NCBI RefSeq assembly: GCF_028858725.1
Contig: NC_084761.1
Span: forward strand, 35,432,501 to 35,496,500
Reading direction: 5' to 3'
Source of the DNA: Colius striatus
Lineage: Eukaryota; Chordata; Aves; Coliiformes; Coliidae
Length of the DNA: 64,000 nucleotides
Under the pieces are notes generated by a model that was not told the origin of the DNA, did no database searches, and saw only the letters and a program-made list of their open reading frames with translations. Position numbers and translations under genes: made by a program. Below, one piece after another: positions 25,901 to 37,033 of the stretch (its first letter is position 1; every line of letters starts with the position of its first letter).

Positions 25901-28900
25901 TTTCATCTCTCTTGGTCCATAGATGTTGATTGCAGCAGTTCTCTCTTACCTATTATTATCCTGGATGAATCTTTCTGGCTGCTCTAGCCTGAGACAGGAT
26001 AATGGCATTTAGTGAAGTACAGTCTCTCACCTGTCACAGCTGCTAAATGTGATATTGGTGCAAGAAGGTAAGAGTTTAACCTTTACTCCTGTCTCTATGT
26101 CCTGTTTCTAAATGGGAAAAAAAACCAAAAATGTATCCATTTATGTCTCAGGCTGACAAAGTGAGATTTACTAATATTTTAAATTAAGCTTTGCATCACC
26201 TGATAGGAATCTATATAGAATCTTTACATTTACATAGAGGTGTTTTCAGTATTGCATGTATGTTCTGCTAACCCAAGTCCCACAGTCCTTCCATTAAAGT
26301 GTCACAGAATATAAATGCTAAGGTCCCGTCTGGTAAGTTAAAAAAGAAAAGGCAAAAAGTTTTCTATATAATTGAATTGTGTAAGAAAATGAATAATGTA
26401 ATCTGAACAATATCCACTGGATTTAAAAAGAAAAAAAAAATCTTCAATTCAATTTACCTTAGGCTGTGCCAATATTTTTATTTCCCAGTTGCTGCAGGCT
26501 ATATTATTGACAGCACATAACAATATAATTCGAGTGGCTAGAGGCAAACCTTGAAGAGTTTGCAGCTGGATAAGGGCACATATGGGAAGAAGCAGAGTAT
26601 GATCTGAAATTGAGAGACGTATGCTGGCTGTATATTTTTGTTGTTGTTAAAGCAGATCTTCCCAATAACCATGGAAAGAATAGTCAGACTGCTTGGTATT
26701 GAAACCTTGCCAGCCTTGGAGCCAAATGTTATTAAATTTCTGGTTCTTGAAAGAGACTGCTTAGAAGTCAGTAAATGGGAATTTCACTAGGGACAAGTGT
26801 TCTAGATAGGGTAAATGGTGTTTACACAACAAAATTCCTTGGCAGTATTGCTAGCAGAAAGGCTTCCTGAAAACTTGTCAAGATAGTTCTCATCAAAGCT
26901 TTTTACAATTTCTAAAATTGGGGTTTAGGGGAGAAATCTGAGAAAGTATTTTGTTATAATAATTTTCATCAGAAAACAGCTGTCCCCACCAAGCACAGCA
27001 GGAACACAAAAAACCTTGTTCACACAGCCATCGCCATCTCTCTCTGTCTTTCCTAGTGTAACAAAGTGCCAGCCTTAGTTTATGTCCCTGATTTTGACTC
27101 CAAGGCACTCATTCGTGCAGTGGCTTCTCAACTGTCTTTCCTTAGAGTACAGACAAATGATGGATTTACATCAAAAAAAGAAGTACTACTCCCAAAATTC
27201 TATGTGCCACTGTATGTGCAAACAATTCTTTTTTTGAGGTAAAAATAAGGATGAAGCTACTTCTTTGTGCACCTTGTGTCTGTGGATTTCAAAGCATTTG
27301 AATGCATTCATTGTGCATTAATTATCTCTGATTTCCACTTGGAGAAACTGAGTGAGCAGGCTGTGGACAGATCTAGTTTTCAGGTACCTCTGTACTGTTT
27401 TGAGGTAGTTACCTCAAACTGCTGCTGACAGTTCAATCACTTCACCAATAAAAAATACCAGATCAACATTACAAAATTCCTACTGATTTTGTTAGAAGTT
27501 TTTAAAAGTCACTGAAGGTATTTTGACCTTAACCACTCTGACTTTGCTCCTGTCAGCAGTGTTGTGGAAACAGTGGTCTTTGAAAGAGAAATGTTGAAGT
27601 GGAAGATGTTTAAATTGATGCATTTTACTTTGTAGTTGGTGTGTGTGGGACTGTCAGAGATGTTCAGCTGTCAGGTGGAATGGGAATCAACTCAGGAGAA
27701 AGACCCCAATGTCTCAATGTCTACACACAAGTTACCAAGTTATAGCACAGTGAACTCTCCAACAACTTGGCTGACCCACCGCTTGCCTCTGTTTCAGAGG
27801 GAGCCAAATTATACTTTAGGTGCTCTCTCTATTAATTGTACTGACTAGACCTCCACTAGCTGTTATAGGAGCTTCTATATGGGGAGGCCTCAAGTCTGAA
27901 TTCCACCTTTGATAATTTGTCGTGGTGTATCAGCGTGCTTGCTTTTGTTGACATGCTTGAGCCCTTATAGGCAGACCAGTTTATTTGTGGTCACACAGTA
28001 AATCTCTAGCAGAGTCAGGAAGAGGACCCCTTGTGTCCTGTCCACAAGATAATTCTGCTTTTCACAACATACTTAAGGGAAACAGCAATTTTTTACATTT
28101 CAAATTCCTTACTAACCCTAAGCCAAGCTTGCTAAATGTTTGTATATTTCTGCAGTTAACTTTACCCAGAGGGATTGTTTCAATAGCTCATAGGGATTTC
28201 TACGCACAGAGGGCTTGAAAGCATTAGTTTAATTTCTTGGTGAAAAACTGGACAGCATGATTGAGTTCTATGGGAGTGTATTCTGGTTTTGTGGTGGTTT
28301 TAGCAGTGAATTTTTTTTTGTGTTGCAGATAAAATACAGTCCTCATTTATCTAGCTTGTCAGGGTAATCACTTTTTTTGGTGAAGAGGTCCATCAGAAAG
28401 GCCTTCACAAAGGCCTTCTTGTGCCAGGCACCATACAAGTTAGGTTGCCTCCCCCATTTTTGTTTCCTCCCAAAACAGCTAGTTTCAACAAAAGTGTGGA
28501 AATTAGTGTGAATCGGTGTCTGATTCAGCCCCTAGGCAGTGAAGTAACACCACTGTGGAGCCTTACTAGTCTCATTTCTAGTCAAGACTTGTGAATCTTT
28601 TAAGCTGATGAAGCAGAACAAGATCTTCTTATAGCATTGGGTCTTCAGGAGGAGCTGCTTGCAAATTCCATGTATTTGCAGTTAGATAATCATAACCTCG
28701 GCAATGTTGAAGCTACTTCCTATGGAGAATACAGAAAAGTAAGAAGAAATGCCGCAAATGCCAAGTCAACCTCATTGTGCTTCTTGATTAGATGAAATCA
28801 GAGCAGCTTTTCCTTAGAGCTCTCCTTGCAAGTTAAAAGTTTGTTGATTTTCTCCATTTGAGTTAGTGTGATTGTTCTGTAACACCTGCCATCATTACCG

Positions 28901-31900
28901 AGGGTCAGAGACCTTCTCCTTCTCTACACTGTGCCTCCACTTGAGTGAGACTGCTGAAAGGGCAGTCTTGTAGCAGGTATTGAGGAAGCCGCCATCTCAG
29001 TCTAGGCTCTCAACTTTGCTGCTATTTCCACTGTCCTAAAAGGTGATGGCTTTTGGTGGTGGTTCCTTGATTTGTCTCATTGTGCAGTCTCGCTATATAT
29101 GTTTGTTTAGCCTTGCTAAAAATAGTGAATCTTTAGTTCTCTGCTCTGTGTCTTTTACACTAAAACTATTCCTGCTCCTAGATCACGTAAGACTTAGTCC
29201 TATGGGATGCTTGGTCCAATAATGAGTTGTAGTTTTAAAGCCAAATGTGTGGTTTCTGCAGCAAAGTATTTTTAAGTAAGGCAGGTCTGAGAAAGTGCTA
29301 AGAACTGTAATCATTGTTGACAGAGAAGAAATGACAGAAAGGGGACACCACAGCACACCTCTTGAGCAGGATATTTTTTCAGAAATAGCCCATGTCCTGG
29401 GTTTAGGAAGAGCTGGGCACAATAGCAAGATGTCTTTTGTGTGTCAAAGTGTTTTTTATTTTAAATGAACACTGTTGTACACTAAACTTTGGAAATGGAT
29501 TAGCAAAGAAAACAGGATCATTAGAGCTTAAAGCAGCTTTACAGCTTCCCCAGTAATATCATTTCCCTACAGAAGAAATGAATGATGTACGCAGGTATCT
29601 TAAACCCTTCTTGTGTAAGGTGATTTGGATGGGGGCAGAAGTCTCACCCGATGTGACAGTCACTGCCACTGCTGAATAATAATAAGTACTTCTTGGTATG
29701 TTTTTTTTAAAAAGACTGATCTCTAGAAATGTTGCTCTTGCTCCGAGTGTTCTTTCTCCAGTCTTCATGGAGTCTTCAAGAAGAAACTTCTGCTAACATA
29801 CACATACAATATTTAATTTTGCAAGCACATCTAGTCTTCTGGGCTGAAAATGGTATTTATCACTCAAGTCCAGTTACTTGGCTATCATGCATTCTCTCTT
29901 CATGTGCTGCAGTGTGCAGAGCTCAGTATTACATTAATAACCCTATTCAGAAAGCATTTATTTTGAAATTTGCTGTTGTGTCAAGCCAAGGAGTTCAGTG
30001 TAAGTTTGAGCATTTCTTTCCCTAGGTAAATTTAAATTTCAGTGTGATCTCCTCAGATGAGGGCTGCCCTCATTTTGAAGAGGCCTTTCATTTCTAGACA
30101 CTCACACGCCAGTAATATCTAACCCAGCTCTAATACAAGTTGAGATCGAGCTCTGGAGGACAACTAGAAACTTCCTACTTCCAGGTTTCCTGTTTTTTTC
30201 TGCCTCATCTCTTAGTTTTTGGAGCTTGTTTGCAGCAGTACTCGTGTGCTCTGTAGGCAGTGGGGAGACTTCAGGGAGAGGTTTGGCTGCCCACGAGAGC
30301 TGCTGGCGTGTTCGCTGGGAAGGGTAGAATTACAGCTGCTGCGCTGGAGCTTTGGGAGGGAGGTTTGTGGTGGTGTCAGCCTCGCAGTTTCAGCTGCATG
30401 TGTACTCTGTAATTGTGGAGTAAAAATGACAAAGGGAGAGGAGGGCTTACTAATTACTAATAGTAATGTAAGTTACTGTATGTGCAGAGATCCTAAAAGC
30501 TAATTTTCTTTGTGGGTTGTTTTTTTTTTCTTGGTTTTGGCTTTTTTTTTTTTTCCCTTTGGAATCTTTCTGTTGAATATATTCACTGTAAATATAAGCC
30601 CAGACTTTTGTTCTGAATCTAAACTATCGGTATCATTTACAAGCACTTTTGTTTTCTGGATTTCTTGGAGGTATAGCTGTTGTTTAAACTGTGGTTTCTA
30701 GGCACAGCTTCTAGCTTTATGGACTGATAATAATAGGAAACAAGGGGAAAGTATCTTTTAAGTGCTCAAATTTAGAGCTTTACAATGCTTTTGAATGGCA
30801 GACTTAACATGTGGCACTCTCTTAACTGTTATTTCCCTGATCTGTAGATGGCTACAAATATCATATTGCCCCATGTGTCGATGTGTTTTAAATAACGCAT
30901 TGACATGGCTGGCAGCATGTTTCAGCATTTGTCTGAGCTCTTCCCTAAATGATGTCTGCCTCAGAAGCACTGTGAGGATAAATTAATATGGTACGGAATA
31001 TCATAGGTTGCTAAAAGTGTGAGATTTTACACTTACATAGGTAAGTAGGTACTTGTATCATATAAGAAATTAAATAGGAGAAACTGAGGACTTTTTAGTC
31101 CGTTTTCCAAAGAAGAAAGGCTTATATTGCTTTTCAAACTTACTGTCAAATGTGGTCAAAATGTATATAGGAAACCAGATGTCATTAGCACTTTTGCTCA
31201 CAGAAAAACTTGTGGGGCATTTAAGAGTTTGAGCTGTATTTTACATTCACGGATCATCTTGCGTAAAATTTGGGATCAGCAGAGGAAAACACTCAGGATG
31301 GCAATAAGTAGCAAGATGTGGCATTCAAGCCTTTCCTTTTTGTTGTGAAGAGCACAATATATTTGAATTTCAGAGAGATGATTTAACCAGAAGAATGATT
31401 CAGATTTTGTCCATCAGTCTCTTCCAACAGCAGCTCTACTCTGAAGAGATGATGCCTGGAGTGAGATCTGTCTCATTTCTGCTTCCCCTATAATCCTTTA
31501 CATGCTCAGTTCTCAGGCAGAGTAAGGTACTATGTCATTTTTTTTCCTGTGGCCCTGAGCTTCCAGATTCATCACCTTCTGCTCAAGACAGGTTTTTGTT
31601 CATTGCTTTGCCACCCCAGCTACTGGAATTGCTTCCCATTCTTTGATATAAATTCTAACATCTCCCCAAAGGTATCTAGACTTTCTATTTTATAAACCTG
31701 TCCTAAGTTCCATAAACTGTTTCCTTAATGAAGCCTCCTGCACCTAAAAGCTATTTCACCATGTATACTTTGCATTAGATGGTTTCAAGCACCTGTGTTA
31801 TGCAGGTATTTAAATTCAGTCAATAATCCTCTTCATCTTTCCTAAAGTGCTCAATGCAGAAGACTGAATGTTTTTAGGGGTGCTTTGCCTGGTGTAATGG

Positions 31901-32055
31901 AGCTAAAGCTAAAAGTATTAATTCAAGCATTAAAAAGTGGGGGTTTTTTTCCTTTTTCTTTTGCAGTGCAATTTTCCAGAGAACCAGGATGGCTAGAAGG
32001 CACACTAAATGGCAAGAGAGGACTTATTCCACAAAATTACGTTCAGTTTCTATAG
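7739..32055 (+). CDS. ARHGAP10: ARHGAP10 (GRAF2), spliced 3' portion: last four coding exons
   Basis: The CDS is joined from 7739-7901, 21363-21494, 22849-22940 and 31967-32055 (476 nt, about 157 residues plus stop). All introns are GT-AG and every junction keeps one frame. The product is the C-terminus of a GRAF-family RhoGAP. The family layout is BAR, PH, RhoGAP, a Ser/Pro-rich linker and SH3; only the linker and SH3 fall in this window. Known family role: it stimulates GTP hydrolysis on RhoA and Cdc42, and its SH3 binds focal-adhesion and related kinases. The SH3 reads AVYPCEAEHSSELSF, then EPGWLEG, then GLIPQNYVQFL followed by stop. From memory this matches ARHGAP10 better than its paralogues ARHGAP26 (ends PENYVEFL) or ARHGAP42. 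The convergent neighbour NR3C2 is also the neighbour of human ARHGAP10, which independently supports the call. The BAR, PH and GAP exons lie upstream, outside the window. Confidence 0.93.
9479..9574. repeat. A/C-rich low-complexity stretch
   Basis: About 95 bases are made almost entirely of A and C (accccc, aaaaac, ccaaaacc and similar units) on the plus strand. There is no fixed period. An open frame of Asn, Thr, Lys and Pro across it is a composition artefact. Confidence 0.85.
10784..11503 (+). other. Unassigned 239-codon open frame in ARHGAP10 intron
   Basis: This is the longest open frame in the window, from an ATG in a T-rich run to a TAA. I recognise no domain. The translation is Phe/Ser/Leu-rich, begins with a hydrophobic stretch from the poly-T, and has scattered Cys. 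Nothing resembles a promoter or a good start context. It most likely is a chance open frame or the remnant of an unrecognised repeat. An alternative is an unannotated retrocopy; I see no poly(A) tail to support that. Confidence 0.15.
11779..11807. repeat. Perfect inverted repeat: 12-bp stem, 5-base loop
   Basis: TTATGGGCACTT is followed by TTGTT and then AAGTGCCCATAA, the exact reverse complement of the first arm. It lies about 70 bp before the start of a CR1 copy. It is too short for a pre-miRNA. It may have arisen by template switching. Confidence 0.95.
11878..12545 (+). mobile_element. CR1 LINE, 5'-truncated copy (same subfamily as 5885-6726)
   Basis: The copy begins abruptly in ORF2 at [21 protein letters not shown]. 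It continues through [19 protein letters not shown] and SCVQFWAPQLKRDREL to the CR1 3' UTR, ending ccattctatgattctgtgat. Compared with the copy at 5885-6726 it has small deletions in both the coding tail and the 3' UTR, so the two are independent insertions. It is sense to ARHGAP10. Confidence 0.93.
21363..21494 (+). CDS. ARHGAP10: ARHGAP10 exon (third from last): linker before SH3
   Basis: This 132-bp exon has acceptor tttttgcttag ending at 21362 and donor gtatgg from 21495. The first base completes the Leu codon of the previous exon. The frame then reads PGQSRPSMVSWMNTPS..., an Ala/Thr/Pro-rich stretch, FFFPNPTTGSDGAVE, and two bases of a Ser codon. It is low-complexity and Ser/Thr/Pro/Ala-rich, as expected for the GRAF linker. 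The sizes (1 + 43 codons + 2) keep frame with both neighbours. Confidence 0.92.
21495..22848 (+). other. ARHGAP10: ARHGAP10 intron, 1.35 kb
   Basis: The intron is bounded by gtatgg and tttttcag. The sequence is AT-rich and I see no repeat, RNA gene or additional exon in it. Confidence 0.9.
22849..22940 (+). CDS. ARHGAP10: ARHGAP10 exon (second from last): N-terminal half of SH3
   Basis: This 92-bp exon has acceptor tttttcag ending at 22848 and donor gtaagt from 22941. After completing the split Ser codon it reads IAHRKARAVYPCEAEHSSEL... and ends ...IGAIFED plus one base of a Val codon. The AVYPCEAEHSSELSF run is the SH3 ALYDY-type first strand with the acidic RT loop that contacts proline-rich ligands. 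In this family the usual ALYDY is AVYPC/ALYPC. The exon boundary splits the SH3 in its middle. Confidence 0.95.
24474..24500 (+). promoter_or_regulatory. T23-GCAG: strong acceptor-like sequence inside an intron
   Basis: Twenty-three consecutive T (24474-24496) are followed directly by GCAG, then GGTAACG. It resembles an ideal 3' splice site. It may be a decoy or cryptic-exon acceptor, or simply a poly-T tract that happens to end in gcag. No convincing downstream exon is seen. Confidence 0.35.
27399..27418. repeat. Near-perfect palindrome, 9-bp arms, 2-base spacer
   Basis: TTTGAGGTA, GT, TACCTCAAA. The arms are exact reverse complements. No nuclear-receptor half-site or other known element is claimed for it. 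Confidence 0.9.
31967..32055 (+). CDS. ARHGAP10: ARHGAP10 last coding exon: C-terminal half of SH3 and stop
   Basis: The acceptor is a long pyrimidine tract followed by ttttgcag, ending at 31966. The frame completes Val and reads QFSREPGWLEG..., then GLIPQNYVQFL, with the TAG stop at 32053-32055. The PGW motif holds the conserved SH3 tryptophan of the n-Src-loop side. The PQNYV motif carries the conserved 3-10 helix tyrosine. Together they complete a canonical SH3 that ends the protein, as in all GRAF proteins. Confidence 0.95.
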
Positions 32056-32750
32056 CTTTGCGCATTTGAAGGCCAAGAAGGTGTACATGGTATCCATGGA
32101 TTTTTGTTATAGTCACTTCTCTCTACTTCTGTGACTGCTTTTAATCAACGAAGAGCCTGACTATGGGTTGAAGATCCTAATCTGTACAGAGACGTGAAGC
32201 ATTGCCAAATATGAACTGCAAAAAAAGATTCTTTACGGGCTGGAATGGGTGGGGAGACAAGATAAGGGGGATGGAGGGAAAGGTTAATGTCTTAATAGGG
32301 TGCTTTTCTCAATTATAAAGAGCAGTAGTGGCATGTTTGCAAGATAACTAGCATTTTAAGTAAAATATTTGGTTGATCTGTGACTTGAAGAAGATCTTTA
32401 TGAACTTACGTGTCCTGAAGATTATGCATCGATAACCAGCATTTTTAACACAATATTACTGGGGTTTGGAAAATACACGACAGAAAAGCTGTCATGCTGA
32501 CAATTAAATTATATTTCAAAGTGGAGTAGACAGTAGGGAACGGACACCAGCAGGTAAAATAATAGGTAACAAGACATGACATTTTTCAAGTGTCTTCAAA
32601 GAACATATTAATTTGTTGCGTGTATGATTTCATTTATTTTATAAAGGTGAGACACATGAACTTTTATTACAGGTTCCTACATGTCATGGTTCCTTTGCTA
32701 CACAAAAATATCACTGTAAATGCAATAAAATGTTATTTGCTGTTTGACCT
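32056..32750 (+). other. ARHGAP10: ARHGAP10 3' UTR
   Basis: This is the non-coding continuation of the last exon after the TAG at 32053-32055. It is AT-rich and has no long open frame. The end is estimated from the canonical poly(A) signal at 32724-32729, followed by T/GT-rich sequence. A weaker ATTAAA at 32503-32508 could give a shorter form. The exact cleavage site cannot be read from sequence alone. Confidence 0.7.
32724..32729 (+). terminator. ARHGAP10: AATAAA poly(A) signal of ARHGAP10
   Basis: A canonical AATAAA lies in the context tgcAATAAAatg. It is followed within 30 bases by T-rich and GT-rich sequence (ttatttgctgttt), which is suitable as a downstream element. It is the only canonical AATAAA I found on the + strand between the stop codon and the next gene. 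Confidence 0.7.
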
Positions 32751-33645
32751 AAGTCATTCCTATGTTGGAGAATATTTTGTGCTGGTTCTGTAAATTTTGA
32801 CATGAAATAACTCTTGGCAGCTGTATGCAGTCAGCCTCAAGCAGACTCCAAAATGGATGAGGAACTTCCCTCACTTTAGTTAAGCAACTTTGCCGGCTCA
32901 AGCCAAAAGGAAAAGAGAATCTCTGGCTATGATCCTTATGCATCCTGGAGGCATCTCACATTTTATCAGTTGTCTGTCTAGCTCCTTCTTGAGCTTCCCT
33001 TTCTTTTTCCCTGTAACTGCCAATTGTAAGGTCTTAACGTGATACTTCATTGTATCAGAATCCTCAAGTAGCTGCCTCTTAATTTGTTAAACTGTTTTGA
33101 GTAGTGAGAGAGTTAGTTATCTGTGGTCATAGAAAAAGCTTCCAGAAATCTTGTGGTGTATAAACCTGTGCCTTGTGATTAAAGAAGAAAACAGTTAGGT
33201 ATTATTTTTCTCTTCTTCAAGTTGGACCCTCTGGGAGGCAGTGCAGAGGATGCAGGAAAATATGACGGGATAACGTGCTAATACAGGCTCGCTTATTTGT
33301 TAAATTCGCCTCTGTGGATTTTGAGTCACTTACTGCAGATATACTTAGCTGGCAAGTTTTTCTAACTAATGTGATTAGTAAACCAGTTAATGGTTAATGC
33401 TGCCTTAAGGCTGGGATGACTTTTTTCCCCTTAAGATTTAACTCCATACCATTATTTTGTTCCTTTGCCCAGACTGCACAGACCATTGGAGTATGCACAA
33501 ATCATTTCCAGATGGAGAAGTGGTGGGCCAAGTCAGTACAGCTCTCCAGCACTAAACATCATCGTTTGGAGCAGTTTCCTTGGGTGTATTCTCATGGTAT
33601 TTGAGCAGTGACTCTCCGCCATACAGCTTTTAGGCAGTTCTTGTC

Positions 33646-33999
33646 TTGGCACAGTGGCTAAGTGACCCAAGCACTTCAGATGACTTTTGGACCTTGTTGA
33701 AGGAGATCAAGTTCTCTCACTTGCTCCTTGACTCAGGATTAAGGAAATGTTTGCAGCAGTACCTGCAGCAGCAGCCGGCAGCTTTCCTTCATCAGGGTGG
33801 TTCTCATGGCAGAGCACAATTCTGGCTGGCTATGGGGTCACCTGGGCCCACAGCTCTCTCCATGCACTCATTTGTGGCCTTGAAGAGTCATTATGGAGGC
33901 AGGATGGTGTTTTTGTGGCCAGGCTCGGTTTTCACAGCCACCAGTTGGCGAAAAGTGTTGAGAGAAGCGGGAGAATGTGAATCCTTGGTATTAGCCTAG
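33646..33999 (+). other. Unassigned 117-codon open frame in intergenic DNA
   Basis: The open frame is GC-richer than its surroundings, with a CTGCAG-type repeat giving a Gln-rich patch (QQYLQQQ) near residues 37-43. A second frame overlaps it (33747-33980). No domain is recognised, and no promoter or splice sites are evident. It is probably not a gene; a non-coding transcript exon remains possible. Confidence 0.12.
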
Positions 34000-36946
34000 A
34001 AGGCGTGGCAGGTAGGTATGCTGGCTTGGCAGAGAGCAGAGCTGTGGTAACTTGAAGCTTAAAAAGCTTTGTGAGGCGGTTCCATCTGTTTTGTCATTGC
34101 TTGAAACGTGCAGTGCATGTTTGATCTTGTTCTGGCTGTTGTCTTCCAAAATTCTCAGTCTATTTCTCAGCTCTGTGGTTTGGGTTGTGGTTTGGTTTTT
34201 GTTTTTTCTTCCCCTTTTAACCAAGGCGGTTTAAAAAGGTAGGTGTACAGAGGAAAAAAACTCAAAAGACTTAGTGTCTCTTCCATCCAGTCCTGTGACC
34301 CTGTTTGCCTTTAGGTGAGATATTTTGAGATTCCTGTTACTTTTGGAGCCTCGCAGAACTCAAACAAGAAGAAAACTTTTCTACTGAGACACTATATACT
34401 GAGCAGAGGTGTGATGCTAATCCAAACTTTCTCACGTTCTAAATGTTGTCTAAAGGCAGTGGTGTGAGCTGAGCCAGGTCAGATCTGGCTTTCAGGCTAA
34501 CCACACTGCTCCTTAGGAACTTAGTCACAGTAAGTGCTACCCGCTATACGGCTTTCCACAGCAGCCAGGATCGTACTAATGCTGAGTGTGGACTTTTACA
34601 GCCAAGTAGCCATGGCACATCTCTCTCAGTATCCTCACTGCTGAGCTGACTGCTGTAAACAATACTCTCACACTGACAGTTTGGAAGTAGAGATTAAAAG
34701 ATGCTAAAAATTAAAAATCACATAAAGTAAGTCAGGCCCCTTTCTTATCCTTTGAAGTAGTTTTCTTTCCTGAAGCTGCGCCTTAGCGCATACCTCTTCT
34801 CTGTCTTCTCCACGGCTTGGTAGATTTGGGAAGAGCAAAGTAATGGACAATTAACTTGAGGCAGCAAGGAAGACAGGGAATCAGGTGTGGAGAAAGCTAG
34901 TCAAAGGACTCCTCTCTCTTGGCCTGGCAGTGGGAGTAGTCATTCTCCATGGGTCTGGTCCTCTCACAGGCAACTGATAGTGTTACAGGTTCAGCTGAAG
35001 CCCTTCAGGCTGGGTTCTCCCTCTTGCTATGTGCTGGTTATTGTATGCAGAGGCATGTATTTGGCAGGTTTCAAAAGCTGAGACTCTTGGTAGTGAATGC
35101 ATGACAGAGGCTGAAAATTAGAGAAGGTCAATTAGGGAAAAAAACCCCAAACATTTTGTGCTTTTTATGAAAAATGATGTTTGTCTTGCCATCACTGTGG
35201 GGCCAGAGATTGAATCCCTCCAGCTGAAGGTTAAGATTGAATGTGTGTTTGCTGATTAATTAATGGAAAAGCCGAGCCTCCTGCCTCACTGGGAGCAGTA
35301 GGAGTTTACAGCCTGTGTTAGTCACTAGCCAGTGTGCAGTTCTGTGCCTTGGATGGGCAGCATTTTCATTCTGCTGCCTGAAAAACCCTGGGCTCTTCAG
35401 GCTGCTGAATCTGAATCATTGTTCCAGCTGATCTCCACGGAGGGATTCCTTCTGATGCCATCTTTCATCAGAAGTGAAAGAAAAAATCTCACTGGCTGAT
35501 TTATCTGCCCGTTAATGAAAATGAATGTTCCTGCTCCATCACTTACAGCTTTTGCTAGCTGAGCCTCTGTAACTGTAGCACAGAAAAGACTTGGGCAGAA
35601 ACTTGCCTTTCACAGTGCTCTATTCCTTGTTCTCCCTTAACCCCTTTCACAATTCTTACCTGGTTTGCAACTTAAAGAGAAAAATTGCTGACAGAGGGCT
35701 GATGTAAGCTGTAAATGCACCAGTGCTAAATGCAGCTTAACTGAAAGTCTTCACTGGAGGTTCACGTTTCAAGTTGAATGTGCCTTAGACATAATTTTCT
35801 ACACCAGAGTTCAACAGTGTGCCTCCATCTGTGCTTGCAGTAACCTCAGGTAAGCACCACACAAACGTCATCCCACTGACATCTACAATTAAATTGTTCC
35901 TTTAAAAACCTTACAGTGTGGCACGTTTTACCTAGCAAAATCTCGGAAATGGAAGGCTATTTTTTTCACTCCTTTCTGTAATGCTGTACTCATCATAACC
36001 TCCCAGTCTCTGTAGATACCTGAAGGAAAGCAGTGCCCCAGCTTGAGGTCAGATTAAAAGTTTCATTACATTTTAAAGTAGTGATAGGGTTTTCTTATTT
36101 CTAGAACAGCATATGACAGATACATCTGCTTGTAAACATATGGGAAATCTTTCTTAACACTGCTGATCCTCTACTATTCTTTTCTTCTGACAATTCAGCA
36201 AACAGAAGGCAGGTGCAAGGATTTTTGGCAGCAAAAAGTTTGTGTAATTTGTTATTGAGGAGAAACTAAAAGAAGGCAAAATTAAGCTGAAGTCTTATAG
36301 CACAGTCCTAGCTTTGTGTAGAACTTAGCAGTGAATTTTTGAGAGTGTGTGCACAGAACAAACCCAGGACAGCAAGAGTTTTGTTTCTCCTTCTAACTAA
36401 CTTACTGTATTTGGAAAAGACCCAAGAAGGCAGTTTGGTTTGGTCACCAGGGGAAGCTTGTGTGTGAATCCCTTTTTCTGAGAGAGACATTCTGGTCAGT
36501 GGGTTCAGCAGCCCTAGGTTAACTGAAACTGGACTAGCTGGACTTGCCTGGCTCTTGATGGTGGCAGTGTTTGTCCCTCTGAGTGGGATGGAGCTTGTCT
36601 GTGTATCAGTGTTGGCGTGTAATTTTGGCAAGCAGTTACCCATGGCAAGGGAACCAAATGCCTCCCAGCTGGGCATTCCTTATGATACAGCCTGAGTAGC
36701 TGCTCTCTGGCTGAGGCCAGCACAGGTGCTGCTTCCCTTATCCAAACTCTCAGAACACCATGAAACTAGACTTCTAAATGGAGGAAGGAAGATGTTGTAT
36801 TACGGTGTTAGTTGCTTTATGTTGTTCCTAGATGAGCAGAAGCTTGTCTCTAAGGATATTTCTGCACCAGCACCTATCTGAGATTAAAATGCAAGAAGTA
36901 CTTGCAATCAAACCAGTTTAATTCATGTATATTTGTACAATTTGTA

Positions 36947-36984
36947 TAAAAAAAAAAGAAAAAAAAAACAGAAAAAGAAAAGTA
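36947..36984. repeat. A-rich tract
   Basis: About 38 bases are almost only A with a few G and one C. On the minus strand it is a T-rich run downstream of the distal NR3C2 poly(A) signal, where it may act as the U-rich downstream element. Confidence 0.8.
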
Positions 36985-37027
36985 GGTACTTGCAGACATT
37001 AACATAAAGACCAAACAATATTTTCTA

Positions 37028-37033
37028 TTTATT
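37028..37033 (-). terminator. NR3C2: Distal AATAAA poly(A) signal candidate of NR3C2
   Basis: On the minus strand AATAAA is followed about 10-30 bases later by a GT-rich stretch (ttgtttggtcttt) and then long T-rich runs (36947-36990 read in reverse). That is a good downstream element. It is the most distal canonical signal before the intergenic sequence changes character. Confidence 0.5.

Larger units (their letters stand above)
22941..31966 (+). other. ARHGAP10: ARHGAP10 last intron, 9 kb, contents
   Basis: The intron is bounded by gtaagt and ttttgcag. It holds a T23-GCAG acceptor-like site (24474-24500), a near-perfect palindrome (27399-27418), pyrimidine-rich sequence around 25740-25910, and T-runs near 30520-30555. 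I recognise no mobile element or RNA gene in it. Short open frames here are isolated and unremarkable. Confidence 0.85.
32751..37009. other. Intergenic region between convergent ARHGAP10 and NR3C2
   Basis: This is about 4.3 kb between the estimated 3' ends of the two tail-to-tail genes. I recognise no mobile element. It holds a 117-codon open frame at 33646-33999 in locally GC-richer DNA, a stretch at about 35240-35600 with TAAT-containing motifs that could be a conserved non-coding element, and an A-rich tract at 36947-36984. Both limits depend on poly(A) site choice. Confidence 0.7.
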
